A stretch of DNA of 64,000 bases from the NCBI RefSeq assembly GCF_963576615.1, contig NC_088711.1, positions 38,994,621 through 39,058,620 on the forward strand. Reading direction: 5' to 3'. The translations under genes and the position numbers were made by a program. This document shows positions 24,090 to 35,620 of the stretch, one piece after another; position 1 is the stretch's first letter, and every line of letters begins with the position of its first letter. Source of the stretch: Watersipora subatra. Lineage: Eukaryota; Bryozoa; Gymnolaemata; Cheilostomatida; Watersiporidae. Below the pieces are notes generated by a model. That model saw only the letters and a list, made by a program, of their open reading frames with translations, made no database searches and had not been told where the DNA came from.

Positions 24090-24843
24090 CCCTAGGACAT
24101 GTTTATTTTGCTAGTATTTAGTTTCGTGAGTAGCACACAGTAAAATTTTGCTGCAACTTAATTTTGCGGCTCTGATGAGTGCGAAAATATAATGATGTGA
24201 AAAATGCAGTGGAACAAACAGATTAAATTCCTCGGGTCCAATTCGCTAATAAGAAAAAATTTTAATTTGGGACTAGTTCGTATTTGTAAACCGCCAGTTG
24301 AAATGTGTGGGTGAGATCGATAATTCAATCTGATCACTTGCTGCCATTTGTTTCTTGGACTATCAATGACGTCTAGGTCCCTCTCGCCGTGACTTTTACA
24401 CTCAAGTACCAAAAAGAAAAAAATATGTAGATAACAACCAACTTCACAACCAAAACTGTATTATTTTTTGTTGGTAATAAAGTTCACCACTACAATAATT
24501 ATTATTCAATTTTATGACTTCACCTACCAGACTTTCCTCCTCATCAGTTACAAATTCGGTGACTAAACTAATATCATCATAATTTGCTTTGCCCTGCTGC
24601 TCAGTCAGTGTATTAGCTATAATGAGGTTACCTGAAATTTCCCATTGAGCCCAACCACACACGATAATTACCGGCATTTCTATTATGACGATTTTATTGT
24701 GCATATCAATGAATAAAGCTATTTAGCTTCGCGTTTTCGCTCGTTCCTTATGATAGTTTAGTTTCGCTCATGAAATTTTCGCGAAAGGATGACTCCGCGA
24801 AAATGCGAAAGTTAGATGACGCAAATACATAAGTGTCCTAGGG
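24090..24843. mobile_element. TIR element CCCTAGGACA with TA target duplication
   Basis: A 754-bp element with ends CCCTAGGACA (24090) and TGTCCTAGGG (24843), flanked by TA on both sides. Similarity of the ends extends inward for about 35 bp, including TTTCG-rich stretches. TCGCGAAA-type palindromic strings occur near both ends. A TA duplication suggests a Tc1/mariner-like or related superfamily, but the CCC terminus is also piggyBac-like, so I leave the superfamily open. An 86-codon minus-strand frame (24704-24444; EISGNLIIANTLTEQQGKAN) lies inside and is protein-like but unrecognised. Confidence 0.72.
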
Positions 24844-25247
24844 TATATAACTTACTGTCAACTACATGTAATACTCAGTAAACTCCGATACTATAACTTA
24901 CTTATTGTATCATACTACTATAAGTATACTTTATCCACAGTATATATCTGTTTGGACATTAGATAAGTAGCTAAACTGTGGAGAAAAATTAGAATAACAG
25001 AAATATTACTGAAAAGTAATAAATTATGTTTCTACAAACTTGATAGATTATTGTACAGAAAAAGTTGATCTAGCTTTAGACATAAATCTAAACTAGAAGA
25101 ATCTTTTGAATTGCAAAATTGTACTTCATCCGGGTTATCTGACAGTATTGAATGGTTGAGAATCCAACTAAGCACTTCTATTGTATTAGAAGGTTTGCTT
25201 CTAATACCTTTGCTTCTAATACCTGTATACATATTACATGTTAGAGC

Positions 25248-25256
25248 TTTTATAAG
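25248..25256 (+). promoter_or_regulatory. TATA box of Gly-rich gene 1
   Basis: TTTTATAAG lies 48 nt upstream of the ATG at 25304. Transcription would start near 25278-25285 (GCAGACTATC) and give a very short 5' UTR. Confidence 0.6.
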
Positions 25257-25303
25257 TCAAGTGCCTGTATACACTTTGCAGACTATCATTGTCAAGCTAA
25301 AAA

Positions 25304-25716
25304 ATGTCAGCCAGAATGAAGTTCATGGTAATCCTTGTGGCACTCTGCCTTGCTCTCCACCAGACAGCAGCTAATTGTTTTAGGTAAGTTTATTCACCAC
25401 CGTTGTTGCGTTGCTGTCAAAGTTGATAATAGCATTTTATAATACTGTAACAAAATCAGTATTTTGTGTCACATTTGTGCAAATCTTATGTAAAATACAC
25501 TTTAGGGGTGGATTTAGTAGAAGATTTGAAGACAGATTTGGCCGAGGGTTTGGAGGGGGATTTAAACGAGGTTTACGAGGCGGATCTGGAATAGGTATTG
25601 GAGGTGGATTTAGTAGAGAAGGTAGAGGTGAATTCGGCAGAGGTTTTGGAGCTGGATTCAAAAGAGAATTTGGTAAATTATTTGGTAAATATAGATTTAT
25701 TAGATTTGTAGATTAA
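25304..25716 (+). CDS. Secreted cationic Gly/Phe/Arg-rich peptide (exons 25304-25383, 25506-25716)
   Basis: Exon 1 encodes a signal peptide (MSARMKFMVILVALCLALHQ, then TAANC), with a second possible start at Met5. It ends in phase 2 at AG|GTAAGT. Exon 2 follows AATACACTTTAG and encodes a Gly/Phe/Arg repeat region (GGFSRRFEDRFGRGFGGGFK ... EFGKLFGKYRFIRFVD) to a TAA. Total 96 residues, about 70 of them mature, strongly basic, with one Cys near the processing site. The likely role is an extracellular matrix, cuticle or mucus component, or an antimicrobial peptide; this is inferred from composition alone. Exon structure, intron phase and the shared GGS.IGIGGG motif link it to the minus-strand gene at 36318-35621. 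It has a TATA box at 25248 and AATAAA at 25936. Confidence 0.85.
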
Positions 25717-25935
25717 ATTACCGAAGAATAGGTTTTTATATTTTAAAGCTCCTTACATCAATGAAGACACTAACGATTGAACTTTTTTTTTCAATTCTGC
25801 CAGAAAATATGTGTGGTATATAGTTTAATTTATGGCAACTACATACATGTACATGGAACTATTTTCACAAATTAATTATACCTAAGGTGAAATTGAATAT
25901 TGAAGTGTTAGTGATAGACAGTATCTTATTATACC

Positions 25936-25941
25936 AATAAA
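25936..25941 (+). terminator. Poly(A) signal AATAAA of Gly-rich gene 1
   Basis: AATAAA about 220 nt past the stop codon, in an A-rich run. The spacing resembles that of the paralogue on the minus strand. Confidence 0.6.
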
Positions 25942-26060
25942 AAAAATAAATAAAATGTGACAACTTTTTAAATGTTTGTGTTTCCACATGACCCTTTCTT
26001 TGATTCTATGTCTGACTTTATGACAAAACATAAACTATAAGTACACTCATCTTGTTGCAG

Positions 26061-26089
26061 ATTTGACACAGAGACGACCAACAAACTCT
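26061..26089 (+). CDS. Possible 29-nt micro-exon
   Basis: The segment lies between an excellent acceptor (CATCTTGTTGCAG) and an excellent donor (GTAAGT at 26090). It reads FDTETTNKL with one leading base, or LTQRRPTNS with two. It is not obviously joined to Gly-rich gene 1, whose stop and poly(A) signal precede it. It could belong to a larger gene spanning this region. Confidence 0.25.
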
Positions 26090-27296
26090 GTAAGTTTGCT
26101 AAGTAACTTATGATGTTCATTCAACTCAAGGTTTGATGACTGCCTGCCTTCAAGCTATTAAAAAGATCTCCTACATGATGTCAGATTACATTTATTTTGT
26201 TTAATAATCACAAAAGCTTAGTATTCCAATATTTGTAATTATTTTGGTCAAATCAAATTTTTTTAATGGTGGAATAAAATATATTTTCACAAACTATAAT
26301 TTCTTTGTCATAATCAACAAAGTGAAGTATCAAAAATTACTTGTTAATAAATATATCTCAAATAACATAATAAGTATAAAGTTTCTGCAAACTAGAATGA
26401 TTTAAAGTCTATTATGTTGATTGAAAGTACAAGTACATTCAATTATATTGTTAAGTTTAAGAATTCTCATGAGAATTACTAAAACTATAGATAGACTCTG
26501 AAGTTCTGAACTAGTACTGGTCCTCATCAAAGACTGACTATGGTAAAAGACTAAACCAGTTACTGTTTACCTTGGGTTGTTGACTAAAAACAAAGCATTA
26601 TGGAAACCAGGTGAGAAAATTAAACTACAGCAAACAGTATAAGTAGTATTCAACTGTGCTGTAGATCCAATTTGGTACAACTAGCATAATAGCCAGTCTT
26701 GTTAGCGAATTAGACAGAAACAGGGTACTTGTAAAGCATGTGTTTTTTTTAATGCAGATTTTCCATAATTCAGCAAAATAGTATTAGCTTGTAGTTTAAC
26801 TGTACATACCATACCAAATAATCCCAAAATAATTTTGCATGCATATAATCGAAAGTATTTTGTAGATAAATTTTGCGCTTTCCATTCGGCAGCCAAAACA
26901 TCTGATGTCTACAGATGTGTGCTTTACAACAGGCAGAATAAAAATGTCTGGGTGCAAGCAAGATTCCTCCACATAGAAATACCGATATGTTTAATGCTTG
27001 TATTTAAAACATGTTACAGACATAGCAGAATCAATTCACCCAGTTTGAATCTGCTTCTATTATCTATTATACATCTATTATACTTCTATTAACTATTATA
27101 CATCAATTGTGAGTATTTAATAACTAAAGAAACTTTCATACAAATGAAATATGATAACAAATTGGATGGACTCGTAGATAGACAAGATGTTTTCTTTGAT
27201 GAAAATCCAAAACAAAATATGTACATATACGTCTTCAAAACAAGTAGTATATTAATTTAAAAAAAACAATGTTTTGTTATTTATTCATTTTTTAAA

Positions 27297-28110
27297 CCCT
27301 ATGTGTCAAACTCGCGGCCGCCGTCCATATCCGGCCCTTCTTGTAATCATATTTGGCCCGGAAGATCATTTCACATCATTGTTATTACTGGCCCATCAAT
27401 ATGAAACTATGAAATATCAACATCAGCTGTTGCTGCATACTTCTCGGGTCAATTAAGTCTAGCTATTACAAGATATTATGAAGATAGCCGTTAAGCCGTG
27501 GTCACACGATAGCATGTGACCAGGTGATCAGTTCACATGTGACCATGTGAACTTTAGCCTGATGAGCACCTGCTGTCCATCCTGAGAATCTCCACTTCAC
27601 AGGACATTACACTAAACGTAAATATACTTGTTGCCAAAACAGATACTATGTATCCGGCTTCGTTCAGAGAATATAATCAAATCATAGTCACAAAAGCAGA
27701 CTACTGAATGATATAAATTGTTATTGATGAAAAGCACACATTTTATGTATATTTCCAGGTTTTGTAGCATGTTCATATTTCTAACTTGTATAATTTTGAC
27801 AGAATATATTTTTAAGGAGTGCAAAATCTTTTGGGATATTTAAGTTTATCTTTTATATACATTGACATAGGAGCAAAGGAGTTTGAATTTTATTTTTAAC
27901 AAGCCACTTTATATAGAGCAAAAAATTAAATAGAAGCAATTTGAGGTTTAAGTTTGTTTTAGAATAACATTCCTGTTGGTTTTTATTCATATTTTATGTT
28001 CCAAAAACATTTAGTTTTAGTGTATTAAATAAATATTTATTCTGTTCGACCTGCAACTCAAAGTATGTTTTGAATTTTGGCCCTTTGTACGAATGAGTTT
28101 GGCATCCCTG
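27297..28110. mobile_element. hAT-like non-autonomous element, degraded
   Basis: The left end has ATGTGTCAAACTCGCGGCC and the right end GAGTTTGGCATCCCTG, inverted with respect to each other. The GTCAAACTC core next to GCGGCC/CGGCCC strings is typical of a hAT MITE type common in animals (established knowledge). The target duplication is no longer clear. Inside, 27490-27570 holds GTGGTCACACG and a TTCACATGTGACCATGTGAA palindrome. No transposase frame remains. Confidence 0.6.
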
Positions 28111-28740
28111 AATTTTGAACTGATAAAAAGTGATCAAAGTTAATGAGTTCAATGTTTGATATATAACAGTTTTGCAAATCAAAGTGTTACAGTGTACTAT
28201 TAAACAGCATTGTATTGTTATTATTGTTCGGTCACATATTTAACATTCAATTTGTGTTTAGATCTATAGAATGATAAAAGGGTCAATTGATGTCTTACAA
28301 TGAGTTATACTGGCATATGGGTGTTTGGAACATTCCAGAAGGTTCACACAAACACATCCTTAGTTTCTGACACTACATATATCATCTTAATCTCTGTCAC
28401 ATTACCAGAAGCTATTAATTGCATACACCAGAGGGTAAGACACAGCAGTTCAGTTACAAATGGTCTCTAGATCTATACTGAATAGTTACTTGACATACTT
28501 CACTTATTTACTTGATGTTACTGGTTTTTATACATTTTCAAATTTTGAGATTGTTCTGATGGGCTGTATGACATTTTCATACATGAGGAGATATTTTAGA
28601 AAATACTTGCTAATAGAACTGTTTTGCTGTTTTGGTTTGTATTTTTAAGAGTTATGTTCTTTTTGTAGGAAGTTTCAAATGGCAAGACCAGAGTGTCTAA
28701 CTTTTATTCAGTTACAACTTAATACATACCTACATATACT

Positions 28741-28990
28741 TATTGCAATATCAGTGTAGATCTATATATATATTTATACTTGTTTATATATACCTGTATT
28801 TGCCTATATCACTATATTATACCTATTTCTACTTATATATGTGTATATACATATATATAACGGCATATGCCTATATTTGTACTAATATATACCTATTTAT
28901 ACATTTATACGTCTGCATATACCAGTATATACCTATAGACATTATATAGCTATGGACACTATATAGCTATAGACAATATATACCTATATA
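28741..28990. repeat. AT-rich TATACCTATAT low-complexity tract
   Basis: Irregular repeats of TATACCTATATAT and TATAGCTAT. The open frame over it is tyrosine/isoleucine-rich by composition and is not a gene. Confidence 0.8.
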
Positions 28991-29262
28991 CATTGTAAAC
29001 CTATACGTGGCTGCATCTTAACTTCAAATGTAGTGAAACATTTACAGGTATGATTTTTAGACCCCTTGTATAAGACACACCACAAACTTTTAAACACAGT
29101 TTTATAATCCCAGGTGCAGCTTATATGCAATGATTTACATTAACTAGCATATTTGACTTAAGCAATCTACCAAATATATCAGTTGTTGGTGATAACAGAA
29201 ATGCTGTATCATTGTATGCAGCCATTTTGCTAAACACTGACTGTCAATCACCGATTGTATAA

Positions 29263-32052
29263 TCATTGATGAAATTTTACTTGGTGTTTTTGAGTTCCTA
29301 CTTCACAAGCCATGCAAGTGTAACCTTCAGAACCATTCTGCTGCATTCCACTGCATTTCACCACTTCCTCTACTGAATAAGGCGTCTTACATCCTGAAAC
29401 AAAATTACAGCTGAATCATGAGCTGCAACTAAAATGGTAAACTCTGAAATCTGGCAGATGGGTCATTAATCAGCACTTTTACTATAACATGTGCGCTCTA
29501 AGATTGTAACTCTGAGGTGTTTTAATAGCACAAAATTCCATAATTCAGTGTTTAAAATTTTGTCTTGCAATATTATATGTTTACTTTGTTAATCACTTTA
29601 AGATAGATCAATTTATAAAATAATACATTTTTATAATTTTATTCAATCTTAATTAATTATGTAGTTAGAATTTTTGCTTTACCTGGTAAATTTAATTGAA
29701 ATTACAAAGAATGTAGTCCTATCTAATATGGTTTTGAATTTGATTTGGAAAATTGAAAAAAAAGTTTAGTTTTAGATTTAACAAAGCAAAGAAACAGAAT
29801 TTTAATAGAGTCAATATTAAATTACTAGCGATTATAACAGTGCAATTTTTAAGGCTAAAATAGAAACGCTCATGAGCTAAGTCTGATGGTTGTACACTAT
29901 TAAGTAACACAAGTTTTATAGAGACATATTAGTAAGTCAATCATGCATATACAGATGCCATAGTTTTGAAATTACATATATTTATTCTTGTCAAAAGAGG
30001 AAAGCCCTATGTAGTTTATACAACTGAATGAAATCTTTTAGCAGCAACACATAACATTTCTTGTTTTAAAATTACTTAGCTAAATTATTAGCATTTTGTG
30101 TGTGAGCATGTGTGTCTGTGAAAGCAATTTTTCAAAGATCAAGTAAGATGTCTGCTTAGCTTAATGCAAGATGAGGTGGTGAGTGTTTTTAAGAACATTA
30201 CTACAAAAACAATGGTACTGTGATTTTGGTGGGTCATGTCCGAGTCCAGTAAAAGGGAACCTCGACGACTGAGACTAGAGGCTATGCCCAGTTGCAGAGA
30301 AGAATTTAAGGTTGGCTGTAATTTTTGTCATCACCATTCGCTTTTTTGGGAATTGAGCCACAACTGTATAAGAAACTTAACATTAAATATAACATTATAT
30401 TTATATATTTTTACTATGGATTTTTAGTCTTGTTAGTGTGGCTAATGAGCAGATATAACTATAGCTATATAAATAATTACAAAAAATAGTAATACATCTA
30501 AACAAAATTATTTTATAATAATAAGTATTAATGCAGTTTGAATTAACTTTAGAAATGCGCCAATGCTAAAAACAATTTAATCAACAATAAGACGCCAGAA
30601 TATATTTGATACTTGTACCTACGTAATGAAATCATTAGTCATGGTCACTGTCATGTGACATCTCAGGCACTTGATTTCATTCATTGATTTGCGTTTAGTT
30701 GACGCAAAAACTGCAGCTGCATTCTAGGGGCTAGTTTCCAAAGTTAGCAACCAAAATGCTTGGGATTTAAGTGTGGCATCGTAGTTTATCCTTCTCAGTG
30801 ACAACTGTTACAAAATGTGTTTGCTAACTTGGTACTCGGTTAATTGTAGAGCAATTTGCTGAAGGCATGATGCATGCCTCCAATGAAAACACTCATTGGC
30901 GGTTTCTATCTCATTATGTCATTGGCATGTGTGTGACAACTAACACTAGACTTGGCGAATGACTCACGTAGTTATATTAAATTAAAGGTGTTAAATGACT
31001 GGAAAAATAGCACGTTTGGCTCATACAAGCTGTATACTCGTAAATCAAATACAATCATCAAAGTTTGAGATCTGGCTCATACATGGTTTCTATTCGAAGT
31101 TTTATAGGATTTACAGTAAATATCTCTATTATTAACAATTATATCAATTGTTAATGGTACACCTGCTACATCTTTTCAAACACATAGCAACACATTTTTT
31201 GCTATTAGAATTTTAATATTCTAAAGTTTTCCACAAAAGCAAAAATTATAACTGTATTTGTAGTTTTCTTTTACAGAGGGTCCCAAGATGCATTTGTCTA
31301 AAAATGGGAAGACAGATATAATTAACACTTCATCGTATTGGTACACAAGCTAATTGATATTTCCTTAGCTAAAACTACTTGTTTAACTAATCAAGTCTGT
31401 AGAATATGTTTAAATGCATTCAAATAAGAGAGGAGTCACCTCCTCTTTGAGTATCAATAGTTTCACAATAGAGACGACAACTTACAATGTTGTGCTCTGT
31501 AACGGTCTTTTGATAACTGCCCAATACCTATAGTATATACCCAAGTATACATCGATATCATATAAAAGTTGATAGGTATTTTTAAAAGAAAAATTTCACT
31601 ATTTCAGGCATTACTCATGTATAAGTAGACCTTTTTATTCCAGAATATTCTAGAATGATTATCGAAGCCGAATTAGTTTTGCTATCTGAAATAAAAACCT
31701 AACTTTCCAAATTTAAACTTTGTATTTGATAAGATAAATAAAGTTATTTGACATGTTTAAAAAGAGGTTTGTTATGACTCTGTAGTATCATCTGTGTAAT
31801 TACTGCAAACAAAAACAAGAATTAAGCATTGCCTGTTCTCCCTCACGCGCTTGCTACTAATTGACTTTTAAACAGACAAAAATGAATAAAATAGTTTATT
31901 CGTCTAAAATTTATTCAAGTATACATGTACATGCATTAGACTTTACTTGAAGTTATTCGTTGTAAAGTTTCGCTTAACATTTTTCCAAATAACTTACTTG
32001 TTAAACTTAAAAGGAGCTGGCAGCAGTACAGCACAACAATGGGGGCTGCCAT
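29263..32052 (-). CDS. Candidate secreted Cys-rich protein, five exons
   Basis: Exons (minus strand): 32052-31998, 31527-31486, 30716-30623, 30363-30335, 29393-29263; all four joins agree in phase and give 116 residues. Exon 1 is a signal peptide starting at an ATG (MAAPIVVLYCCQLLLSLT), followed by GTAAGT. Exon 2 reads IGQLSKDRYRAQH, again with a GTAAGT donor. Exon 3 ends NEIKCLRCHMTVTMTNDFI and has two in-frame acceptors 6 nt apart. Exon 4 is 29 nt (CGSIPKKAN) with a weak GTGATG donor. Exon 5 follows TTTGTTTCAG and reads CKTPYSVEEVVKCSGMQQNG then SEGYTCMACEV to a TGA at 29265-29263. The mature part has a CxxC start, five further Cys and a CxxC end. The opening resembles three-finger (Ly6-like) domains, but the usual CN ending is missing, so I do not assign that family. 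Assembly was by eye. Confidence 0.42.
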
Positions 32053-32784
32053 GTTACTGTATGATTAAAAGTGTCATCATACGCTTATTTACATGTAACA
32101 ATTGTTGTATTTTTACTGACAATTGATAGCAATAAATCTGCCAAGTACTTTTAACACGAAGTGCCATATGATGAAATGCCATTATTATGATTTGCACAGC
32201 ATTGTGTATATTGCATGTATAATAACAGAATTTTCTTTTCCTACTTAGATTCTATTTGACTTGGCAGCAACATGTCCGTAAACATTACTTATGTCTAAGT
32301 CAATCCCATAAGTTTTTGACTGAAAATTATTTGTCAGATACTCAACTTAAACAGGATAATATATGGTATTTTAAAATACTTCACCAAGCTGCCGCATATA
32401 TCTACTATAAAAGTAATTGATGGGTGTTTGGAAAACAAGTTATTATATTTACTACTGCGAGATCATGATGCTTCTTTTTTGTTCATAGTTTGCTTCTGTA
32501 GCAATATTGAGAGCTTTAGCAAGGAAGTATAGAAGGACTGTCATGCTAATAAAAAGTCATTTCCCTTGCTGTTTGCAATAATAAAATATACCTGTGTAAC
32601 AGTGATATTGGACCAGAGCCCCAAAAAGGTGTTGTAAGGAAGCTGAGGGAGAGACTTTGAGCTTGAATTTACCTGGTCATTCTAATCAAATCAGATAGCA
32701 GCATTAAATATTCTTCGTTAGGAAGCTATGCTCTATGGAAAATAAAAACATTTTTCATAGAGGCTAAGCATGAGGCTTTGGTAG

Positions 32785-32980
32785 TGCTGTACTAGTACTA
32801 GTACTGTACTAGTACTGTACTAGTACTGTACTAGTACTGTACTAGTACTGTACTAGTACTGTACTAGTACTGTACTAGTACTGTACTAGTACTGTACTAG
32901 TACAGTACTAGTACAGTACTAGTACTAGTACTTTACTAGTACTAGTACTAGTACAGTACTAGTACTAGTACAGTACTAGT
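32785..32980. repeat. Palindromic satellite, unit TACTAGTACTG
   Basis: About 195 bp of an 11-bp unit whose core AGTACTAGTACT is self-complementary, so either strand can fold along its whole length. The phase switches near 32895 (CTGTAC becomes CAGTAC), giving two inverted halves. Confidence 0.93.
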
Positions 32981-33116
32981 CAATCTCTGTAGATGGTTAT
33001 AACAAGTGTTAAGATTTTTTATCAATTTTATTCTGCTTAGTATAAAAGATACATTAATTTTTAAGGCATCTAGTGAATGATCATTAACTGACTTTTTTTA
33101 ATAGCAAATAATTCAG

Positions 33117-33234
33117 AATGAGTAAGCTAATTGACCTTTTACCTCTTTATTTTGGCTCTTTATGCATATGTTCACATAGACCTTTAAATTTATTACAACA
33201 TGAGGGTCAGCAGTACATACGTTGGGTAGGTAAG
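33117..33234 (+). CDS. Possible first exon or small ORF
   Basis: An ATG at 33118 (AATTCAGAATGAG) opens MSKLIDLLPLYFGSLCICSH ... GQQYIRWV, which reaches a TAG|GTAAGA donor near 33227. Read through, the frame stops after 52 codons. The N-terminus is moderately hydrophobic. No partner exon was found, so chance is a real alternative. Confidence 0.2.
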
Positions 33235-33945
33235 AACAGTTTAACACTAGCCCTAACTATAGGGGCATTTTAAAAACATGGTTAAATGAGCCTTGATAAT
33301 TGTTTCTCTAAAATGTGTACACAACATTGTCCTAATATAAGCCAAAATGCTAATCCATTTTAAACGCTAACCTAGAGTGCCTTCGAAAAGTTAACTCGTG
33401 ATTGGGCAAGAGATAGCATCTCTGTTTTATTACCTTTCTTTATTGACTATTGCTATGTATCTTAAAGGCTATCAAATCCAGACATATTCAACACATTGTA
33501 AGATATCAACACATCTTCAAGACATCTAGCCCCTAAGATATCAAGGTAAAACTTGTTTACGTCTTAGTTTTCAGTTTGAATATGACCTTGACACTTTGCG
33601 GTGTATGCTCAGAGTTACAGCAGAAAGTTAATAACTAGGTTCGCCGATTAACAATAGGAATTATTTGGTTCGAAGTATGTAAATAGATCAACCTTTGGAG
33701 TACTAAAAGTCAATAAGATTGTATCTCTAACTTGTTTTACTTTTGGCATCCTTCTTAGAAAGATAACCAGACAGACTGAGCAAATTGTGTTTTATTTTGG
33801 ACAGACCAACAACAATTACAACAGAAATTGACATACATGTATATCATAATTACTTCGTTTAGAAGTGTGACTAAAATTTGCTAAAAAGTGTTTGTCAATG
33901 TAGAATAGCTAAAGGAAGAATGAGCCAAACATTCCCTTCACTTAT

Positions 33946-34115
33946 AGCACTTGCTCTTCTGCGCAAAGCACTTGCTTTTTGTGCAGAGCACCTGCTGTTC
34001 TGTGTAGAGCACCTGGTTGTCTATGCAGAGCAAGTGCTATTCTGTGTAGAGCATGTGCTCTTCTTTTCATAACACCTGCTTTTCTGTGCAGAGCACCGGC
34101 TTTTCTCTGTCTTCG
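33946..34115. repeat. Degenerate tandem repeat (GAGCACCTGCTnTTCTGTG)
   Basis: Seven or more imperfect copies of a 21-24 bp unit of the type AGAGCACCTGCTTTTCTGTGC. The ORF covering it (AEHLLFCVEHLVVYAEQVLF) simply translates the repeat. Confidence 0.8.
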
Positions 34116-35401
34116 TTTATGCTACTCCAACTATTAATGTTATTACTATTCAAGCAATGAAGCCTTTCTTCACTTTGCTTTTCAATTGAGAGTTTTTCCG
34201 TAAGTTTTCAGCTATTAATAATCTTTGTCAATTGGAAGTTAGTAAATTGCAGTTTCAACTTGTGTTAATTGCTAACTTAAATTTTCAACCAAATCTTTTG
34301 TCATTTGGCAACTATTGAATTTTAAACCAAAACTTTGGACAGCTGGAAATTATCAAAATGATGAATGAATTTTTTTAATAGTGGTATGCCTGGCTTGATT
34401 TGTTTTAGCAATACAACCAGATGGATTTGAAAAAATTTTTAGAGTTTACAATTTTCTTATATCAACTTTGTATTTGACTAGTTTTTAGAGAATCTTTGAA
34501 AAAATAAGTTTTCCAGCATAAAAGCAAAATTTTTAATAATTAATGTTTCTGAAAACAGTGTTTGCAAAAATGCTCCTTTCTCAATCAAATTTTCATGAAA
34601 AATGCAAAACACGTCAAATGTATAATGACAAACCAGGTCATTATTAGTCTATGCCCGCCAATTATTGTGAAACCTTGTGATTCTAATGCAATATAATCAA
34701 GTATACAGTGATTTATCTAGGTATGAGCTGTTTTGGTGTTATAACAAAACAAAATCAACAGAGCTGAAAAGCTTCTTCATAATTCACAGTAAAAAAATTT
34801 GGCAAAATTTTTGTCTGTTTACTTTTACCATAAATTTGTACATTTGCTCTTCATTTCAAGTTCAAAGAAATTGTACATAATACAAAGATTCATGCAGTAT
34901 CTCAGCTCTGCAATACATGCCATTATTTTGTTTTAAAAGATGCTCAGCAATAGTCGCTGTCATGAATTGATGCTAAAGTTTGTTTTTACTGTTGGAAAGT
35001 TGCCAACATGTAAATGGCAAATGGCAAGTAGCAAATGACGAATAGCAAATGACCATCGGCAGAGCAAATGGAAAATGGCAAGTATATTCAAAGTCATTGT
35101 GAAAGTATTTTCATTGCGGACGTGAACGCTGTTTTACATTTACTTGGTTAGTTGGTGCATAAGCTGTCTTTAGAAGCAAGTAATTTATTACTAATGATAT
35201 TCATAATCTAGCTAGCAGACCTAGCATAATATTTATGCCAACATAATTTTATGGCATGTAATATTTTGCAATTTATATTGTAGTTTTTATCCTAAGTTGA
35301 GTGGTTTGCTAAACTAGTATGCTTTAATGCAAAATGAAATGTTTAGGTACAAAACAAAGCAGCAGATGAGTTTATAGCATCATCAAAATCAGATAAGATT
35401 T

Positions 35402-35407
35402 TATTGC
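35402..35407 (-). terminator. Poly(A) signal of Gly-rich gene 2
   Basis: AATAAA on the minus strand, about 214 nt past the TAG at 35623-35621. The distance is close to that in the paralogue. Confidence 0.55.
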
Positions 35408-35620
35408 AATCAACCAACAATAATAAGCTTTAAATAAAACAAATGAAGGAGTTCAGAAATAATAAGGTTGCCGCCTTGTAAGATATAATAAAAGATAAGG
35501 ATGGTTCCAGCCCATCAACAAATTTGTAAAATATGGCGCGAGAGAAGACAGGTTGCTTGAGTCAGTGCTAAGTGTCCTCGGAACGGGAATAGGTTCTGAT
35601 GACTCTGATTATCAGGAGAT

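Noticed and set aside
24444..24704. 86-codon ATG frame on minus
   Set aside because: Lies inside the CCCTAGGACA transposable element; recorded there rather than as a host gene.
25437..25661. 74-codon Pro-rich minus frame
   Set aside because: Antisense of the Gly-rich exon (GGN codons read as NCC Pro).
30236..30427. 63-codon + frame with CREEFKVGCNFCHH, looking zinc-finger-like
   Set aside because: Overlaps exon 4 of the minus-strand Cys-rich candidate, has no splice partner, and its Cys/His spacing fits no known finger. Not excluded, only less supported.
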